NCBI GenBank assembly: GCA_019054805.1
Contig: JAHQIY010000013.1
Span: forward strand, 2,976,001-3,040,000
Direction: 5' to 3'
Length of the DNA stretch: 64,000 nt
DNA from: Brachionus manjavacas
Taxonomy: Eukaryota; Rotifera; Eurotatoria; Ploima; Brachionidae
Translations under genes and position numbers: made by a program
Shown: piece by piece, positions 33,990 to 45,474 of the stretch
Position numbering within the stretch: position 1 is the stretch's first letter
Layout: each line of letters starts with the position of its first letter
The notes under the pieces: generated by a model
Told to the model about the DNA's origin: nothing
Seen by the model: only the letters and a program-made list of their open reading frames with translations
The model's database searches: none

Positions 33990-35352
33990 ATTAAAAAAAA
34001 CCTACTAGTTGTTGCCTATTATGTAAGGTGAGTTTATGTGGTCGTTTGATGAAGCACGAGATGTTATTCATTCTTGTGGATGCTTCTTGTGGTCTGATTA
34101 GTTTGTTCCTAGACCATCTGGCTCCTAAAAACACGATAATCCTTTTGGGAATTAGTTTTGACTTCTTGTCGTTGACATATAACCCTATTGAGGTCAATGT
34201 ACCTCGGAGTTTTTCACCAAATCTCCTAAGTTTTGATCGATGGTCCGATGTTTTTAGTATGTCATTCATATGAACCCAGCAGTCAAAGCCTTTTTTCCTA
34301 ATCCAGTCAGCTACTACTGTGATGAGTTCATGGAAATAATATGGTGCACTTTGTATTCCCATTGGTAGTCTGGTAAATTTGTAGAATTTTGTATTGTGCC
34401 TAATCATGGTTACATGATCTGTGTGTGGATGAAGCGGAATGTTTTAAAAGGAATTCATCAAATCCAATTTAATAAAGCTAATTTTAGCATGATATTTGTG
34501 TTTGTTGAATATTTCATAGACACTAGGTAAGTATTGTTTTGGACATTTAATTACTTTTCTAAGATTAGAGAAGTCGATGATCAACCGGGTAGTACCGTCA
34601 GGTTTTGGCACTACGCTTGCATTGGCCAGAAATGGAGATTTTTTGTCTTCTACCAATATACTTCTATCAATGAGTTGTTGGATTATTGCGTTGGATGCAA
34701 TTTCAGCTTCAAGTGAGTGTGGTTTCCTGCTATTACTTTTTTTCCATTTAACATTTCCTGTGTTTAAGTATACTCCATGTTTATAGTCTTTTCTGATTTT
34801 GGCTGGTGCGTTGAGTGTGTCCAGGAAAAGATCTAGACTATTGTAAGGTGATAATCTGATATTTTTAATCTTACTTATATCATATTTATAGCTTGCTATG
34901 CGATACGCTTTATTGAATATTGTTGTTACTGTTCTATTGTTAAAGTCGGGAGCTATTTTATTTTGAGGAGTGTTTACATCCCTAAGCCTTCTATTGGAAT
35001 CTTTTTTTTCGTCCCTGTCTGCACATGGAACGACGTCTATTGCGGTTTCTGGAACTTGCTCTATTCTTACCCGTTTCGGATCTGGGTAGCTGAGATTGAT
35101 AGTTTCTTAAAATCCTAGTTTGTGTTCTCTCCAAAAGAACAGAAGCCTTCTCTGAGTCTTTTTGTTGGTTTCCTCGTTTAGAAAGTTAAAGTTAAGGATA
35201 AATGAGACACAGATATTCGATATCCTTTAGATATTTTGGTTTCAAATTCTTTCAGAGTGTATTATCAATGTCGTATTTGTTCAGATGCTGCTTGAAAGTG
35301 TTGTAAATTGAGTCGTAATCTATGGCCGAACTAGAATCAGTGGGTTCAGCCA
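33990..35352 (-). mobile_element. Decayed retroelement reverse transcriptase (LTR- or DIRS-type)
   Basis: On the minus strand a frame opening with MAEPTDSSSAIDYD at 35352 soon breaks. RT blocks follow: SVVPKPDGTTRLIIDFSNLR (RT motif 1-2 region, 34444-34656), then after a frameshift FYKFTRLPMGIQSAPYYF and the catalytic box, where YVDD/HIDD-like sequence is WVHMNDIL (D to N change). The next block is KSKLIPKRIIVFLGARWS (33991-34407). The order is that of LTR/DIRS-type RTs rather than LINEs. Protease, integrase or recombinase and LTRs were not seen. The catalytic change and several stops make it inactive. Confidence 0.75.
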
Positions 35353-35354
35353 TA

Positions 35355-37090
35355 TTTCATTCGAGGAACTCCTTCTAGCTGTAGCAAATGATGGGAAGCC
35401 TGGTGTTAAAGCTTATATATATGCCATAAAGTTGAGTTTATGCCAAGGAATTCTGCCATAAATTTTGTAAAATTATTTTTGACAAAATTTAAATAAATTT
35501 TAATTATTTAAATTTTATCAATAGTTTGCTCCATTTTTTCCATTTGTGAATTTATTTATTAAATATTTCATAAATTTTTAATATTTAAAAAAAATTTTCT
35601 AAAACCTCTTTACGTTGATTAGCAAGAAAGTCAACTGCGATCCTATTTATGAGATGAAGGCTATTTTTCTAGCTATTTTTGCTTGACCACACCTTATAAT
35701 CACCAAACGAAAGATAATCAAATGATTTCGATAATGAGAGCTTTCGCTATATTATCGTGGTTTGGTTATCGGATAGTCCAGCTTGATTTTCTGATTCTGG
35801 ATCTTGGTCAATATTTAATCCACGTCAATTTCATTTGACTGTTCCAAAAGAGCAGATCCCAGGGGCTTGGTTCTCTGGTCGAAATTTATCGGCCTTCATT
35901 TTTTTTATACCTGGACTTAAACTTTTAACGTTTTTATTTAAAAGCTTTGCAGGAGTTCGAATTTCTTTTTTTTGTGATACATAAAAACTGATACCAATTA
36001 TTTCAAACTTTTTTTAAAAAATAATCCAAAAATATTTAAAATGATTCATAATTCTTAAAAATTTCCACAATTTTCAGATCTCTGTTGGAATCTGACAAAC
36101 TGCTCCAAGATAATCTGTAATAGCACCCAGATTTTTTTTTATGTTTGCCTGTTACTTCAAAATACGTACAAAAATACAATTTTTGGTTTCGACTTTCCTT
36201 GGTGGCATTTGAGCTGATGTAGGTAAATTGATTTTTAGTAATTTTTTTTCAAATTTAGATTCTAAAAAAGAACTGTCGTAATAAAAATTTAAAAACTTAT
36301 ATGAAAATTAAGTTTAAAAGAACGCAAATTCGTAAAATTGCACTTAAACTTTATCCTCAAGAAATAAATTTTAAAAGACAAATTTTATTTTTAAAATTTT
36401 AATTATTTTTTTGGCTAGCCAGACAATTTTGTCTAAAACAAAAATTAAATCCCCTCTTAATTTAATTAAGTATATTTTTTCAGAGATTAAGAGTTTCTCA
36501 AAAGGTAACTCCTATTATAATTGAATTTAAACGAGTAATTTTTTGTTAAAAATTTAATTATTATATTAAATTTTAGAACCAAATAAAGATTTCGAATGGA
36601 TTTAAAAGCTCACTGGAAATCGCTTTTGGAGTCAGAAGAGAATTATTATAAATTTATATCAAGTTAAAATTTAAATTTTTATGAAAGGATGCGCAATAAG
36701 AAAAGTCTCAGACTGGAAGAAGATTAGGGCATACAGTGTCGACGCAATGCAAAAAATTAAAATATAGATAACTATTAGTACTTTTTATTTTTTAAAAATA
36801 AAAAATAAAAATTTATATAAAAATTATTAAAACAAATAATGAAGTTCAAAAATAAATTTTATTATGCTCGGACAGGTTGGCTGACTGAGAGGTATGAATC
36901 GGACGAGTAGAGTTTCAGATTGACTGTTGGAGAAGTACTAATCTAAAAAAAGCTTAAGATAATAATTAAAATTAATTTAAAAGGAAGCTATAGAAAATTT
37001 TTATCTTTCGAAATTAAAAATCCACAAAAGTCTAAACTTTTAAAGAAAATAAAAATTTACATTGATGTACAAAATCAATACGCAAAATAA
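35355..37090. other. AT-rich intergenic, no gene seen
   Basis: No recognisable coding sequence in either orientation. Nothing supportable. Confidence 0.5.
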
Positions 37091-37091
37091 A

Positions 37092-37157
37092 CCCACGTTC
37101 ACGATTTCTGAAAATTTTGGCCAGTTAATTGTCCGCTTGTACGGATCCTAGCACTAG
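37092..37157. repeat. Second copy of the hAT-like right end
   Basis: CACGTTCACGATTTCTGAAA, then ATTTTGGCCAGTTAATTGTC and CGCTTGTACGGATCCTAGCA, CTAG match 30018-30080 with few differences. The terminal CCAACACTA of the other copy is changed to CTAGCACTA. Confidence 0.65.
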
Positions 37158-37503
37158 TAAACATAGGTTCTTGAAAAAGTATAAACTTCAAAGTCTCGAA
37201 AATATTTTTTAGGTAATTTTTAGATGAAAATAAAAATTTAAAGCTGAAACAATTTCTGTATTTTATTTAGTAACTCAGCACTTTAAAATCGCCAATAGAA
37301 GTAAAAATTTTCGTTGTTTATGTTTATTTTCTATAGTAATATTTACTTACACAACTCTTTTCGTTGATTTTTTCCATTACCCTTGAAGCTTAAAATTAAA
37401 GCAAGTTTATTAACTTCACTTTATTAACCTTAAGCATAAATCTTCAAGACTTAACAACAAAAAAAGAAGTTAAAATAATGCAATATTTAACAAATTTATC
37501 AAA

Positions 37504-38550
37504 ATGCAAAAATTTTCTTTAAAATTATGGTTTGTAAGGTTTATTATAGCCTCAATAGCTGTGCTGGTTTGCTCTAATGTACTTATATATTTAAAATTAA
37601 GACCTTACAGCAAGAGCAGACAAAAAATCTATGCTAACTCGAAGGCCCTGGACAAAATATTCAGAAAACTCTACTTAATTGAGTTTGAACATTTTGTCGC
37701 GTATCGAAATCTAGAATTGATTTCACTTAATGAAATCAAAATTCATTTTCAGCACAAATTAGATCTTCCGCAGAATCAGCTTATTTTTAAAGATGAAATA
37801 GAAACTTATTTTTCACTTGGGACAGACAAACTTGTAGAATTAAATCAAAAATTTTTTAAAATGGTTCAAGAACTGAATGAGAAGCCGGCTATTTCTACAG
37901 AAAATTTTCACACAGAATTAGTCATGGTAATTGATGGAAGAAGAAAATTTTTTGATCGCTTGAAAAAATTCCTAGAAAAAAAGAAAAAATTATTTTCGTC
38001 AAATAAACTTTTTGTTTTTGACTTAGACATGGATACTTCAATGCTTAAAGAGATTAGGAGTATGGAGAGTTGTGAAATAAAATTATTTAGGAAAAGTTTG
38101 TATCCACCACATTTTAAAAATTTGAAGACTTTTAGCTGGAAGCCAGTAATTATACAGGTGAATAAGACAAATTTTAACAAACTAGTTTAAGAAATTTAAT
38201 TTAAGGAAGTGATGAAAGATATGAAAAAAGACGAATTTATTCTATTTATTGACAGTTCCATTGACTTTAATCCACATTTATTACGGGATGCCAAAGACAA
38301 AGCGAATAAGATAGGCATGAACTGGTTTGGTGAAACGTATCAGCAAAACAGTGGCTTGTTCATGTTCGAATCAAATCATATATTGATGAAGAAGAATTTT
38401 TTAAGTGCATTGATCATGAAAGTGTGGGCATCGTGTGCTTTAGACAAAAAATGCATTATTACAAATTTAATGAATAAGAACGCTATTCACAAATTTAACT
38501 CTCGTTTTACAAATGATAACGCTTTAAATATTTTTCCTTTTTTATTCTAA
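37504..38550 (+). CDS. DUF1647-type putative glycosyltransferase, two exons
   Basis: Exon 1 is 37504-38157 and exon 2 is 38206-38550, joined in phase 0 across a 48-nt GT...AG intron (TACAG|GTGAAT ... TTAATTTAAG|GAAGTG). The product is about 332 aa. A single uncleaved transmembrane segment lies at residues about 8-28 (WFVRFIIASIAVLVCSNVLI), so a type II membrane protein with a luminal C-terminal domain is likely. The domain shows the DUF1647 (PF07801) landmarks: LFVFDLDMDTSMLKEIRSME, CEIKLFRKSLYPPHFKNLKT, FSWKPVIIQ, FILFIDSSIDF, GLFMFESN and W-SCALDKKC. The IDSSI box corresponds to the W-DSS/T-R- segment of the family. Family members are uncharacterised but resemble glycosyltransferases. No other gene is close. 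AT-richer than the 30.6-kb gene. The intron is inferred from frame continuity and the family motif spanning the junction. Confidence 0.82.
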
Positions 38551-39295
38551 TTTTTAATTAAATTAAAAAAAAAGAATAAAAAATTTGAATTTTTTCTTTA
38601 GATTTTGGTATGGATGCGCAAAATGTTTTTAATTCGTTTATCAGATTTAAATTATCTTTAAATGAATTTTAAATTTAATTTTACAAATTCTAAGTCCCAA
38701 TCTTAAAAAGACTTTTATTAAAAGATTCCAGGTAAAAAATCGTATAAATTTTAATAAAAAAACAATTAAAGTAGTTATTATGAAATAATTAACGGTTGAG
38801 TTACAATCAATTTCCGATAACAATGAATGAATTTTTTTTTTCACACTTTAATATTAAAAAAAGTAATAAATTAATTAATTTATTCAAAAGAGCGCCTCAT
38901 TGGCATTAAATTTAATAAAAAAATTTAGATTAAAAATATTTACAATAGAAAATAAGAATAATTAAGTTAAAAAAATAAATAATTAATTTTATATTTAATA
39001 TTTTGATAAGTTTGATAATACTTTTAAGTTTTCTTGAAAATTTCTAATTTTTAGACACAGAAAAACGAATCAATCAATCCTTGGTTTTAACACCTTACCA
39101 TGCCTTGGACCTTTTTAATTGAATCTTTCCGGCTTTCTTCAACTAATTTTTGGAAATCTTCAATTGTTTAAAAAAGCTACTTTTGTCCTCCAAACAAACT
39201 ACTTTTTCATACAAGGATTTAAGTCTAGTAAAAATCGTTATTAGTAATTAGTAATACAATTTGTATGTAGTTGCTCGTTCATAAATATTTTAAGT
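38551..39295. other. Intergenic, no gene seen
   Basis: AT-rich. AATAAA at about 38575 may serve the preceding gene. Nothing else seen. Confidence 0.5.
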
Positions 39296-39299
39296 TTTA

Positions 39300-41256
39300 A
39301 ATAATAATAATAATAATAAAAAGCTACAGCAGGCTAACTGCGGAGCAAGGCTATAAGTAGCCTCGCTATGGTAGCTGTCTGGTTTTAACATAAATCCTTA
39401 TAATGACAAAATTATGTTAATAGAGGAAATTAATTATTTTAGTTTCAAAAATTTATCAAGTTTGTTTTTGAATTCATTTTTGGATTTTGCATTAGCAACC
39501 TCTACTGGTAATTTGTTCCACTCGTTTACCACTCGATTTGTCAAGAAGCTATCCCTTTTTTTTAATTCGTGTCAATTGTTTGGTCAATCTTCTTGGATGC
39601 CCTCGGATTCCTCCAGCTGGACCATTAGATGAGAGAGCATGGCTTTTAATGTGCGGATTCTGTAACTGGATTTTACTTAGACCGTTCGTTATCTTAAAGG
39701 TCTCGATTAGGTCTCCACGTTCGCGTCTTGCCTTCAGTGTCGTTAGTCCCAATCTTGTAAGTCTTTCTTCATATACTAGATTTTTTAAGCTAAATACTAA
39801 TTTTGTAGCTCTTCTTTGTACTTGTTCGAGAATGTTTGAGTCCTTTTTTGTGCTGCTGCATACTCTAGATGTGGTCTAACAAATGAAATGTACAACTGTT
39901 TGAATGTCCTTAGAGACCAGCATTTGAAGGTTTGCTTTAATTGACCTAAAATTGCGTTTGCTTTGTTAGCTGCTTGTGTCGCTTGGTGAGTCCATTTCAG
40001 GTCATCTGTTAGATAGATTCCAAGATCTTTCTCAACTCTTGTCTGGATAATTGGTAAGTCATTCATTGATAATTCGATTCCATTAATAGTTTTATTTTTG
40101 AAGAACATAAATTTGCATTTGTCTTCATTAAATATCAGTTGCCAATCGTTCGATCATTTAACAATTCTGTCAATGTCTGTTTGCAACTGTTCAACGTCAA
40201 GACGATTTCTAATGATGTTAATCAGTTTGGTGTCATCTGCAAACAGTTTTATTAAGCTTGTTGTAGTGCTTGGTATGTCAATTATAAAGATAACAAAAAG
40301 AAGAGGGCCAAGTACAGATCCTTGCAGGACACCGCTTAGGACATCCCTCCATTCTGAGACATTTTCGCCTTGTACAACACGCTGCTTCCTGTCAATCAAA
40401 AAATCGAAAGCCAGTGTATTATCTTGTCACAGAAACCATAAGCCTGTCCTTTTTTTATTAATGCTCGGTGTGAAACTTTGTCAAATGCCTTGGCGAAATC
40501 GAAAAAGACAACCGCAGAGGCAAATCCCCGGTTTGAGGCTTCAGTAATTATGTCGATTGTTTCGAGGAGATTTGTCAAACAAGATTTTTTCTCAACAAAG
40601 CCATGTTGTTGATTGGCAATCAAATGGTGTCTGTTTAGATGAGCCATCATTGCGTCTCCAATGATTCTATCCATGATTTTACAAGTGACAGAGGTAAGCG
40701 ATATTGGTCTATAATTAATCGGTTCAGTTCTTTTACCTTTTTTAAAAATTGGAGTTATATTAGCTTCTTTCCATGCAGTTGGGAGCTTGCCGGTTGCATA
40801 CGATTTTTTGAATATTGGTTCAAGCATTCTGGAGAAGCTTTCAGCACAGTTTTTGATTACATGAGGATGTAAACCGTCGTTCCCACTCGCTTTATGTTTA
40901 TCCAATCTACTAATATGTTTGATAATATTTGAATGCGAAAATAACTCCATATCAATTTCACAAATTTCATGGCAGACCGATCGAAATTTGGTAGTTCAGA
41001 ACCACAATCAGAATTAAAAGATCTTTGAAATTGATCATTTAACAGGTAAGTAATGATTTTTTTATCTACAATAAGATCGCCATTCGGTTTAGTAAGTGAA
41101 CTTATTTTATCTTTGTGTTTTCTTTGATGATTTATATAACCGTACATTAGCTTAGGATTTTTTTTACTTTCTCTGATAATTTTCTCCTCGTAAGATAGGC
41201 GCGTTGCTTTGATCATTCGTTTTAACTCTTTACAGGTTTCTTTGTACTCATTATTT
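39300..41256 (-). mobile_element. CR1/L2-like LINE, RT domain to (ATT)n tail
   Basis: Read on the minus strand from 41256 this gives EYKETCKELKRMIKATRLSY, then HKASGNDGLHPHVIKN, ANITPIFKKGKRTEPINYRP and ISLTSVTCKIMDRII. The finger/palm boxes follow: QQHGFVEKKSCLTNLLE, VVFFDFAKAFDKVSHR, GVLQGSVLGPLLF and LFADDTKL (about 40240). After that come RVEKDLGIYLTDDLKW, FVRPHLEYAA and RRERGDLIETFKITNG. This is an RT-bearing LINE lacking its ORF1 and endonuclease. Frameshifts near 40950, 40400 and 39850 and a stop at about 40155 (K-stop-SNDWQ) inactivate it. The 3' end is a hairpin-like TGCGGAGCAAGGC...GCCTCGCTATGG segment and a (TAA/ATT)n tail at 39300-39319. The 5040-5215 fragment belongs to this family. 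Confidence 0.93.
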
Positions 41257-41452
41257 AGTGCTTATTAAATACCCTTGCCCAATACTGTTTAATAATCTTA
41301 TTCTCATTATAATTTATGAATTGATAAGAATAACAGACAATTCTGAAAGTGATTCAGATATCGAGGAAGTTTCCAAATCAGAAATAACAGCTAGTTCGAA
41401 AGATGCAATTGATCGAATTAATGATTTTTTGATTAAAAAGGAAGATTCTTAA
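41250..41452 (+). pseudogene. Acidic ORF end, possibly a pogo/Tigger transposase C-terminus
   Basis: The frame ends SESDSDIEEVSKSEITASSK, DAIDRINDFLIKKEDS. Acidic serine stretches followed by a short amphipathic helix (A-D-I-..FL) occur at the end of pogo/Tigger-type transposases. No DDE domain is visible upstream, where the CR1-like LINE abuts. Low certainty. Confidence 0.3.
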
Positions 41453-41454
41453 AA

Positions 41455-43375
41455 CATCGTTGGTTTTTTATTTTTTTTTGAAAATATTCTAATAGAAAAA
41501 TGCAATGCAAAACAAACATCTTTTTCTACTTTTTTCAAATAATTTTTATTTTGTTTACCATTTCATTTTTTATTAAATAAAATTAAAGAAACCAAAAATT
41601 TTTTGGGTTCATCTTATTTAATGAGATTTCGATGCAACAAGTTTCAATATTACGAACAGAAGAATTTTGGCCCGACTTTAAACAAGTTATCTCTTGTTTT
41701 GTATTTGATGTGTGATATTTAACACAATCTTTTCAAATAATTTTAATAGACATGATGAACCATCTCAATTCCGAAATCACTGTTATATTTAGAAACTGTA
41801 TTCATGTCTGTTTTATAACATATTTTTGGACATGTCAGAATAAAAAAGAGTTTTAAGTTATTGTAGCTTCGGTAGTGGATGATTGTTTAAATCAAGATGC
41901 TGTTTTTATTGGATTGTGCCGAATCAAAATTTGTATCGAAAAAATTGTAAGCAACTTTCAGTTCAATAAAGATAAAATAAGTTCAGTTGTAAATGACGAA
42001 GATTCAAATTTGTTAAGACTTTTTGGTCAAGTGGAAAATGAATTTAACGCAAATGTTGTTGCCCAGTCAACTTTATTTTAAAGGATCTTTAAAGAAATTT
42101 TAGAGAAATTTGTAGAGTTTTTTTAAAGGTTATCGTACAATTTTCTCTAGAATATCTTTAAAAATTTTTTTTAAATTTCTCTAAAATATCTTTTGAGTTT
42201 CTTTTATTTATCTCTAAAAAGTCTTCAATTTTTTTTCAATTAAGATTTTTTTCAATTTTTTAATCAGTAAGCGGTATGCATTTATTAATTAAGGTCAAAT
42301 AACATGATTTTGTGCCTCAGAAAATCTTCAAGGATCTAGATATGAAAGATCAAAATCATGATCACTAAAGCTGCCATAAAGCTAGATATCCAGTAAAAAA
42401 TAATAATATTCCATTGTTTATAATATAAAGAAAATGTATAATAGGCAAATCAAATAAAGTAATAAAATCTTTTGCTTATCACTTGCCAAATCCTTAAAAA
42501 TTAAAAACAGATGATATATGTACAATAGTTTTTTGTATGACCATAAAGTAATTATCAATAATTTTGTTGTGGTTCGGGCTAAATTAAGAGTTATGATTTC
42601 TAAACGTTACATTAATATTTTTTTCATTTAAAAATCTAAAAATCAAGAAATGAACAAAAAATTAAACAATTTCAAGAAAAAATTAAAAAGAAAAGTTGTT
42701 TAAAATTCACAAGTCTTAAGACAACCCAAAGACTGGCTTGGACATTAATTTCAGTGACTATGACTTTAAAAAGGGCGCCAAAATAATTAATAAGAACGAT
42801 AATTCATCAGTCATGATCGGTCTTTTAAATTTTTATGCAGTTTCAGGGAGTTATTTTGGCGGTAAATTTGAAGACAAAGCTAAAATTAAAGTCCAAGAAC
42901 GCAATTTAAAAAAATTATTACAAGTTCGGACTTAAACTTGGCTTAAAACTTATGACTTTTTAACAATTATATTAAAAAGAAGAAAATTTCCGTATTACTT
43001 TAATTAAAATTTTGATGTAAATACAAAATAAAAGTTCAATTGAATGATATTAATTTGAATTGCTAAAAGTAGATTGTATTTTTTTATTTTGAACTTATGA
43101 CCTTCCAAGAGTACGCATAATGATTTAATTATTGTCTTCTAATTTGGAGAGCTTGTCGATAATTTAACTGTAACTTGAAAAGTAAAGATGGGATAATTAA
43201 GTGAACTGTGGCACCTATCAATAAAAAAAGTAACCGCTATCAATCCCGTAAGCAAATTAGCGTACAGCATTATTCAATTAAAAATTTTATCAATTAAGTA
43301 AAAATTAAAAAGCTTTATGATTTAATTAGGAATGGTTCTTGAGAAAAATCTAAAAATCACATGTTTTTTAATGCA
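41455..43375. other. AT-rich interval with two orphan ORFs
   Basis: A 68-codon frame at 41875-42081 (DDCLNQDAVFIGLCRIKICI, FNANVVAQSTLF) and a 65-codon frame at 42738-42935 (NFSDYDFKKGAKI, SYFGGKFEDKAKIKVQERNL) have reasonable composition but no recognised domain. They may be decayed transposon fragments. At 42083-42215 TTTAGAGAAATTT and AAATTTCTCTAAA form an inverted pair. Confidence 0.3.
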
Positions 43376-43439
43376 TCGCTAATAGCTTTATCTTTCCGAC
43401 ATTTCAAATTTTTATCTCGAATATTATACTTCATATAAA

Positions 43440-44325
43440 AAAGTTATCGGAAAGGGAAAAATCAAAAGTCATCTCAGTTGGAAATTTTTCTTCGAATCGA
43501 TTTTGGATCGTCGAATTTCACCCAAGCCTGAACACCGTTAATTTATTCAATAGACCAGTATTAATTGAAAACAGACAATTTAAATTCGAAGACCCAAACA
43601 AATTCAAAATCGATGATGGGAAAAAATCAGCAACCCTAAGGTTCCACTTTTTACCAACAAATATTACTGACCAAACAATTGCCCGCTTCATTAACAATCT
43701 AAAACTAAAGGATTTAGAAATAAAAGAGATCTCCAATGAGAAATTTAAAGAAGACAGATGGACTGAGGTCAACAATGGGATAAAAAGAGTTCGTATTTTA
43801 TACCCAATAGAAATCAATGAGCAAATTCAAAACCTAGTAGGACCAACAACAGTATTTGGACTCAAAACAAACATCACAATCTCTGGTCAGCAACAACAAT
43901 GCTTTTTTTGCCTTGATCCTCAACGCTCTATCAAATATTGTCCAATAAAAAAACTCGAGGGTACTAATTGTAAGCTGAAAGGCCACTCAGCAATAAAATG
44001 TTCAATGGCTGAAAAAATAAAAAGCATGGAGAGAGAACAAATAGACTACAATGAGTTAGCTGTAGTCGATGACCTTCCAACACCTTCATATCCTGAAGAC
44101 GGAGATAATGGAGAAAAAATGGAACAAACCGAACAGCACCCATTAGACAGCTATATTGAAAGCTTCGATCCTACTGTAGAAACTATTATTCAAGATACAA
44201 TTGTCCAGAGTCCTCCTCCACAAACAGATTTACCATTTCAGATTCCAACTTTACCGCAGATTGTCCAAAAAATCCCTTACCGAATCACCCCTAATTCAAA
44301 ACCCCAACCCAAAACGCTTTCATAA
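43440..44325 (+). pseudogene. LINE ORF1 protein with CCHC-like zinc knuckles
   Basis: An open + frame (no ATG until 44005) encodes NRFWIVEFHPSLNTVNLFNR, ATLRFHFLPTNITDQTIARF, GPTTVFGLKTNITISGQQQQ and then CFFCLDPQRSIKYCP and CKLKGHSAIKC. The two Cys/His clusters have C-x2-C...C and C-x4-GH-x4-C spacing, like gag-type zinc knuckles of LINE ORF1 proteins. An acidic, proline-rich C-terminus follows (VVDDLPTPSYPEDGD; QSPPPQTDLPF). The role would be RNA binding in the retrotransposition complex. The 5' part shifts frame near 43500. The minus-strand frame opposite is a shadow. Confidence 0.75.
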
Positions 44326-44444
44326 GCGATCCCTCATACCAGCTCAGTTCAATTGGAAACACATATATTGAGCTCATATGAATCGCACTATGAATCCAAC
44401 AATGAATCAAATGACAATTTTTAAACAAATCGTTTTCAAAAAAC

Positions 44445-45470
44445 AGGTTAGTAATTACACACTGGAATTGTTTCCATTTACCAAGTAGGATTCATCTTTT
44501 AGAAGAATTTTTAACTCAAAATTGTCCTGACATACTTCTCCTAAATGAAATGAAATTAAACACGAATGATTCAAACTTTTACTTTAATTTTAAAAATTAC
44601 ACTTCATTAGTTAAGGCCCGAAATAGACATGGTGGAGGAATAGATATTTAGTAAGAAACGGTATTGAATTTAATCAAGATTACTCATTTGATGAGTTTAG
44701 TGCAGAGCTTCTTTGTATTAAAATATATCTAAATAATACTCAATTTTTTATTTTTAGCCTTTATAATCCACCAAATACTGTACTTCCTTTTAAACTTTTC
44801 CTAGAAATCTCAAGTAGATGTGGAAAATTTATAATAGGGGGTGATTTCAATGCGAAATCTAAAAGTTTAGGTTGTTTTGGAGAAAATGAAAATGGTTTAA
44901 TCTTGGAGGAAATTTTTAGCAAGCTCAATCTTTCTGCAATAAATGACATAACACCAACATATAATAGATTTAAAACTGATCAATTTGAAGTCCTTGATCT
45001 ATTCCTAATACCGTCATCACTATCGGATAAGGTCATTGACTTCAAAGTTCTTATAGACCATGATATGTTAAGTGATCACTTTCCAATTCAAACATGTATA
45101 TCAGCTGAATATTTAATTACAGTTGAACCCTTGAAAACTAGTCTTAATTTTAAAAAAGCAAATTGGGGACTTTACCGAGATTTACTGAAGTCATCAAATC
45201 AACATATAAGTTCTTTTACAAACATTGATGACATAAATAAACACATTTCAGAAAAGATCGTTAATGCTGCCCAAAAAAGTGTTCCAGCTTACACTCAAAA
45301 GTCTTTTAAATCAAGCTTAGCAAAAAACATTGTCTTATTAATCAAAGAACGAAGAAAAATTAGAAGATTTTTCCAAAAAACCAGGTGTCCTTTTTTAAAG
45401 ATAATTTTTAATAAGCTTATATCTGAGGTACGTCTAGCTCTTAAAGAATTTTTGAACCAAAACTGGTAAG
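44445..45470 (+). pseudogene. LINE APE-type endonuclease domain (start of ORF2)
   Basis: Begins near VITHWNCFHLPSRIHLLEEF and continues with QNCPDILLLNEMKL (the N-E catalytic box), ARNRHGGGIDI, FFIFSLYNPPNT (YNPP box), CGKFIIGGDFNAKSKSLGCF (GDFNAKS catalytic box), TYNRFKTDQFEVLDLFLIPS (the family D-FL box) and DHDMLSDHFPI (SDH catalytic box). All apurinic endonuclease motifs are recognisable. A frame break at about 44648 disrupts the N-terminal part. This domain nicks target DNA to prime reverse transcription. Confidence 0.9.
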
Positions 45471-45474
45471 ATTT

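Noticed and set aside
40098..40872. Plus ORFs over the 39.3-41.3 kb LINE
   Set aside because: Antisense to the RT motifs (GVLQGSVLGPLLF, LFADDTKL).
43518..43817. Minus ORF of 99 codons
   Set aside because: Antisense to the LINE ORF1 reading (FHPSLNTVNLFNRP and following zinc knuckles).
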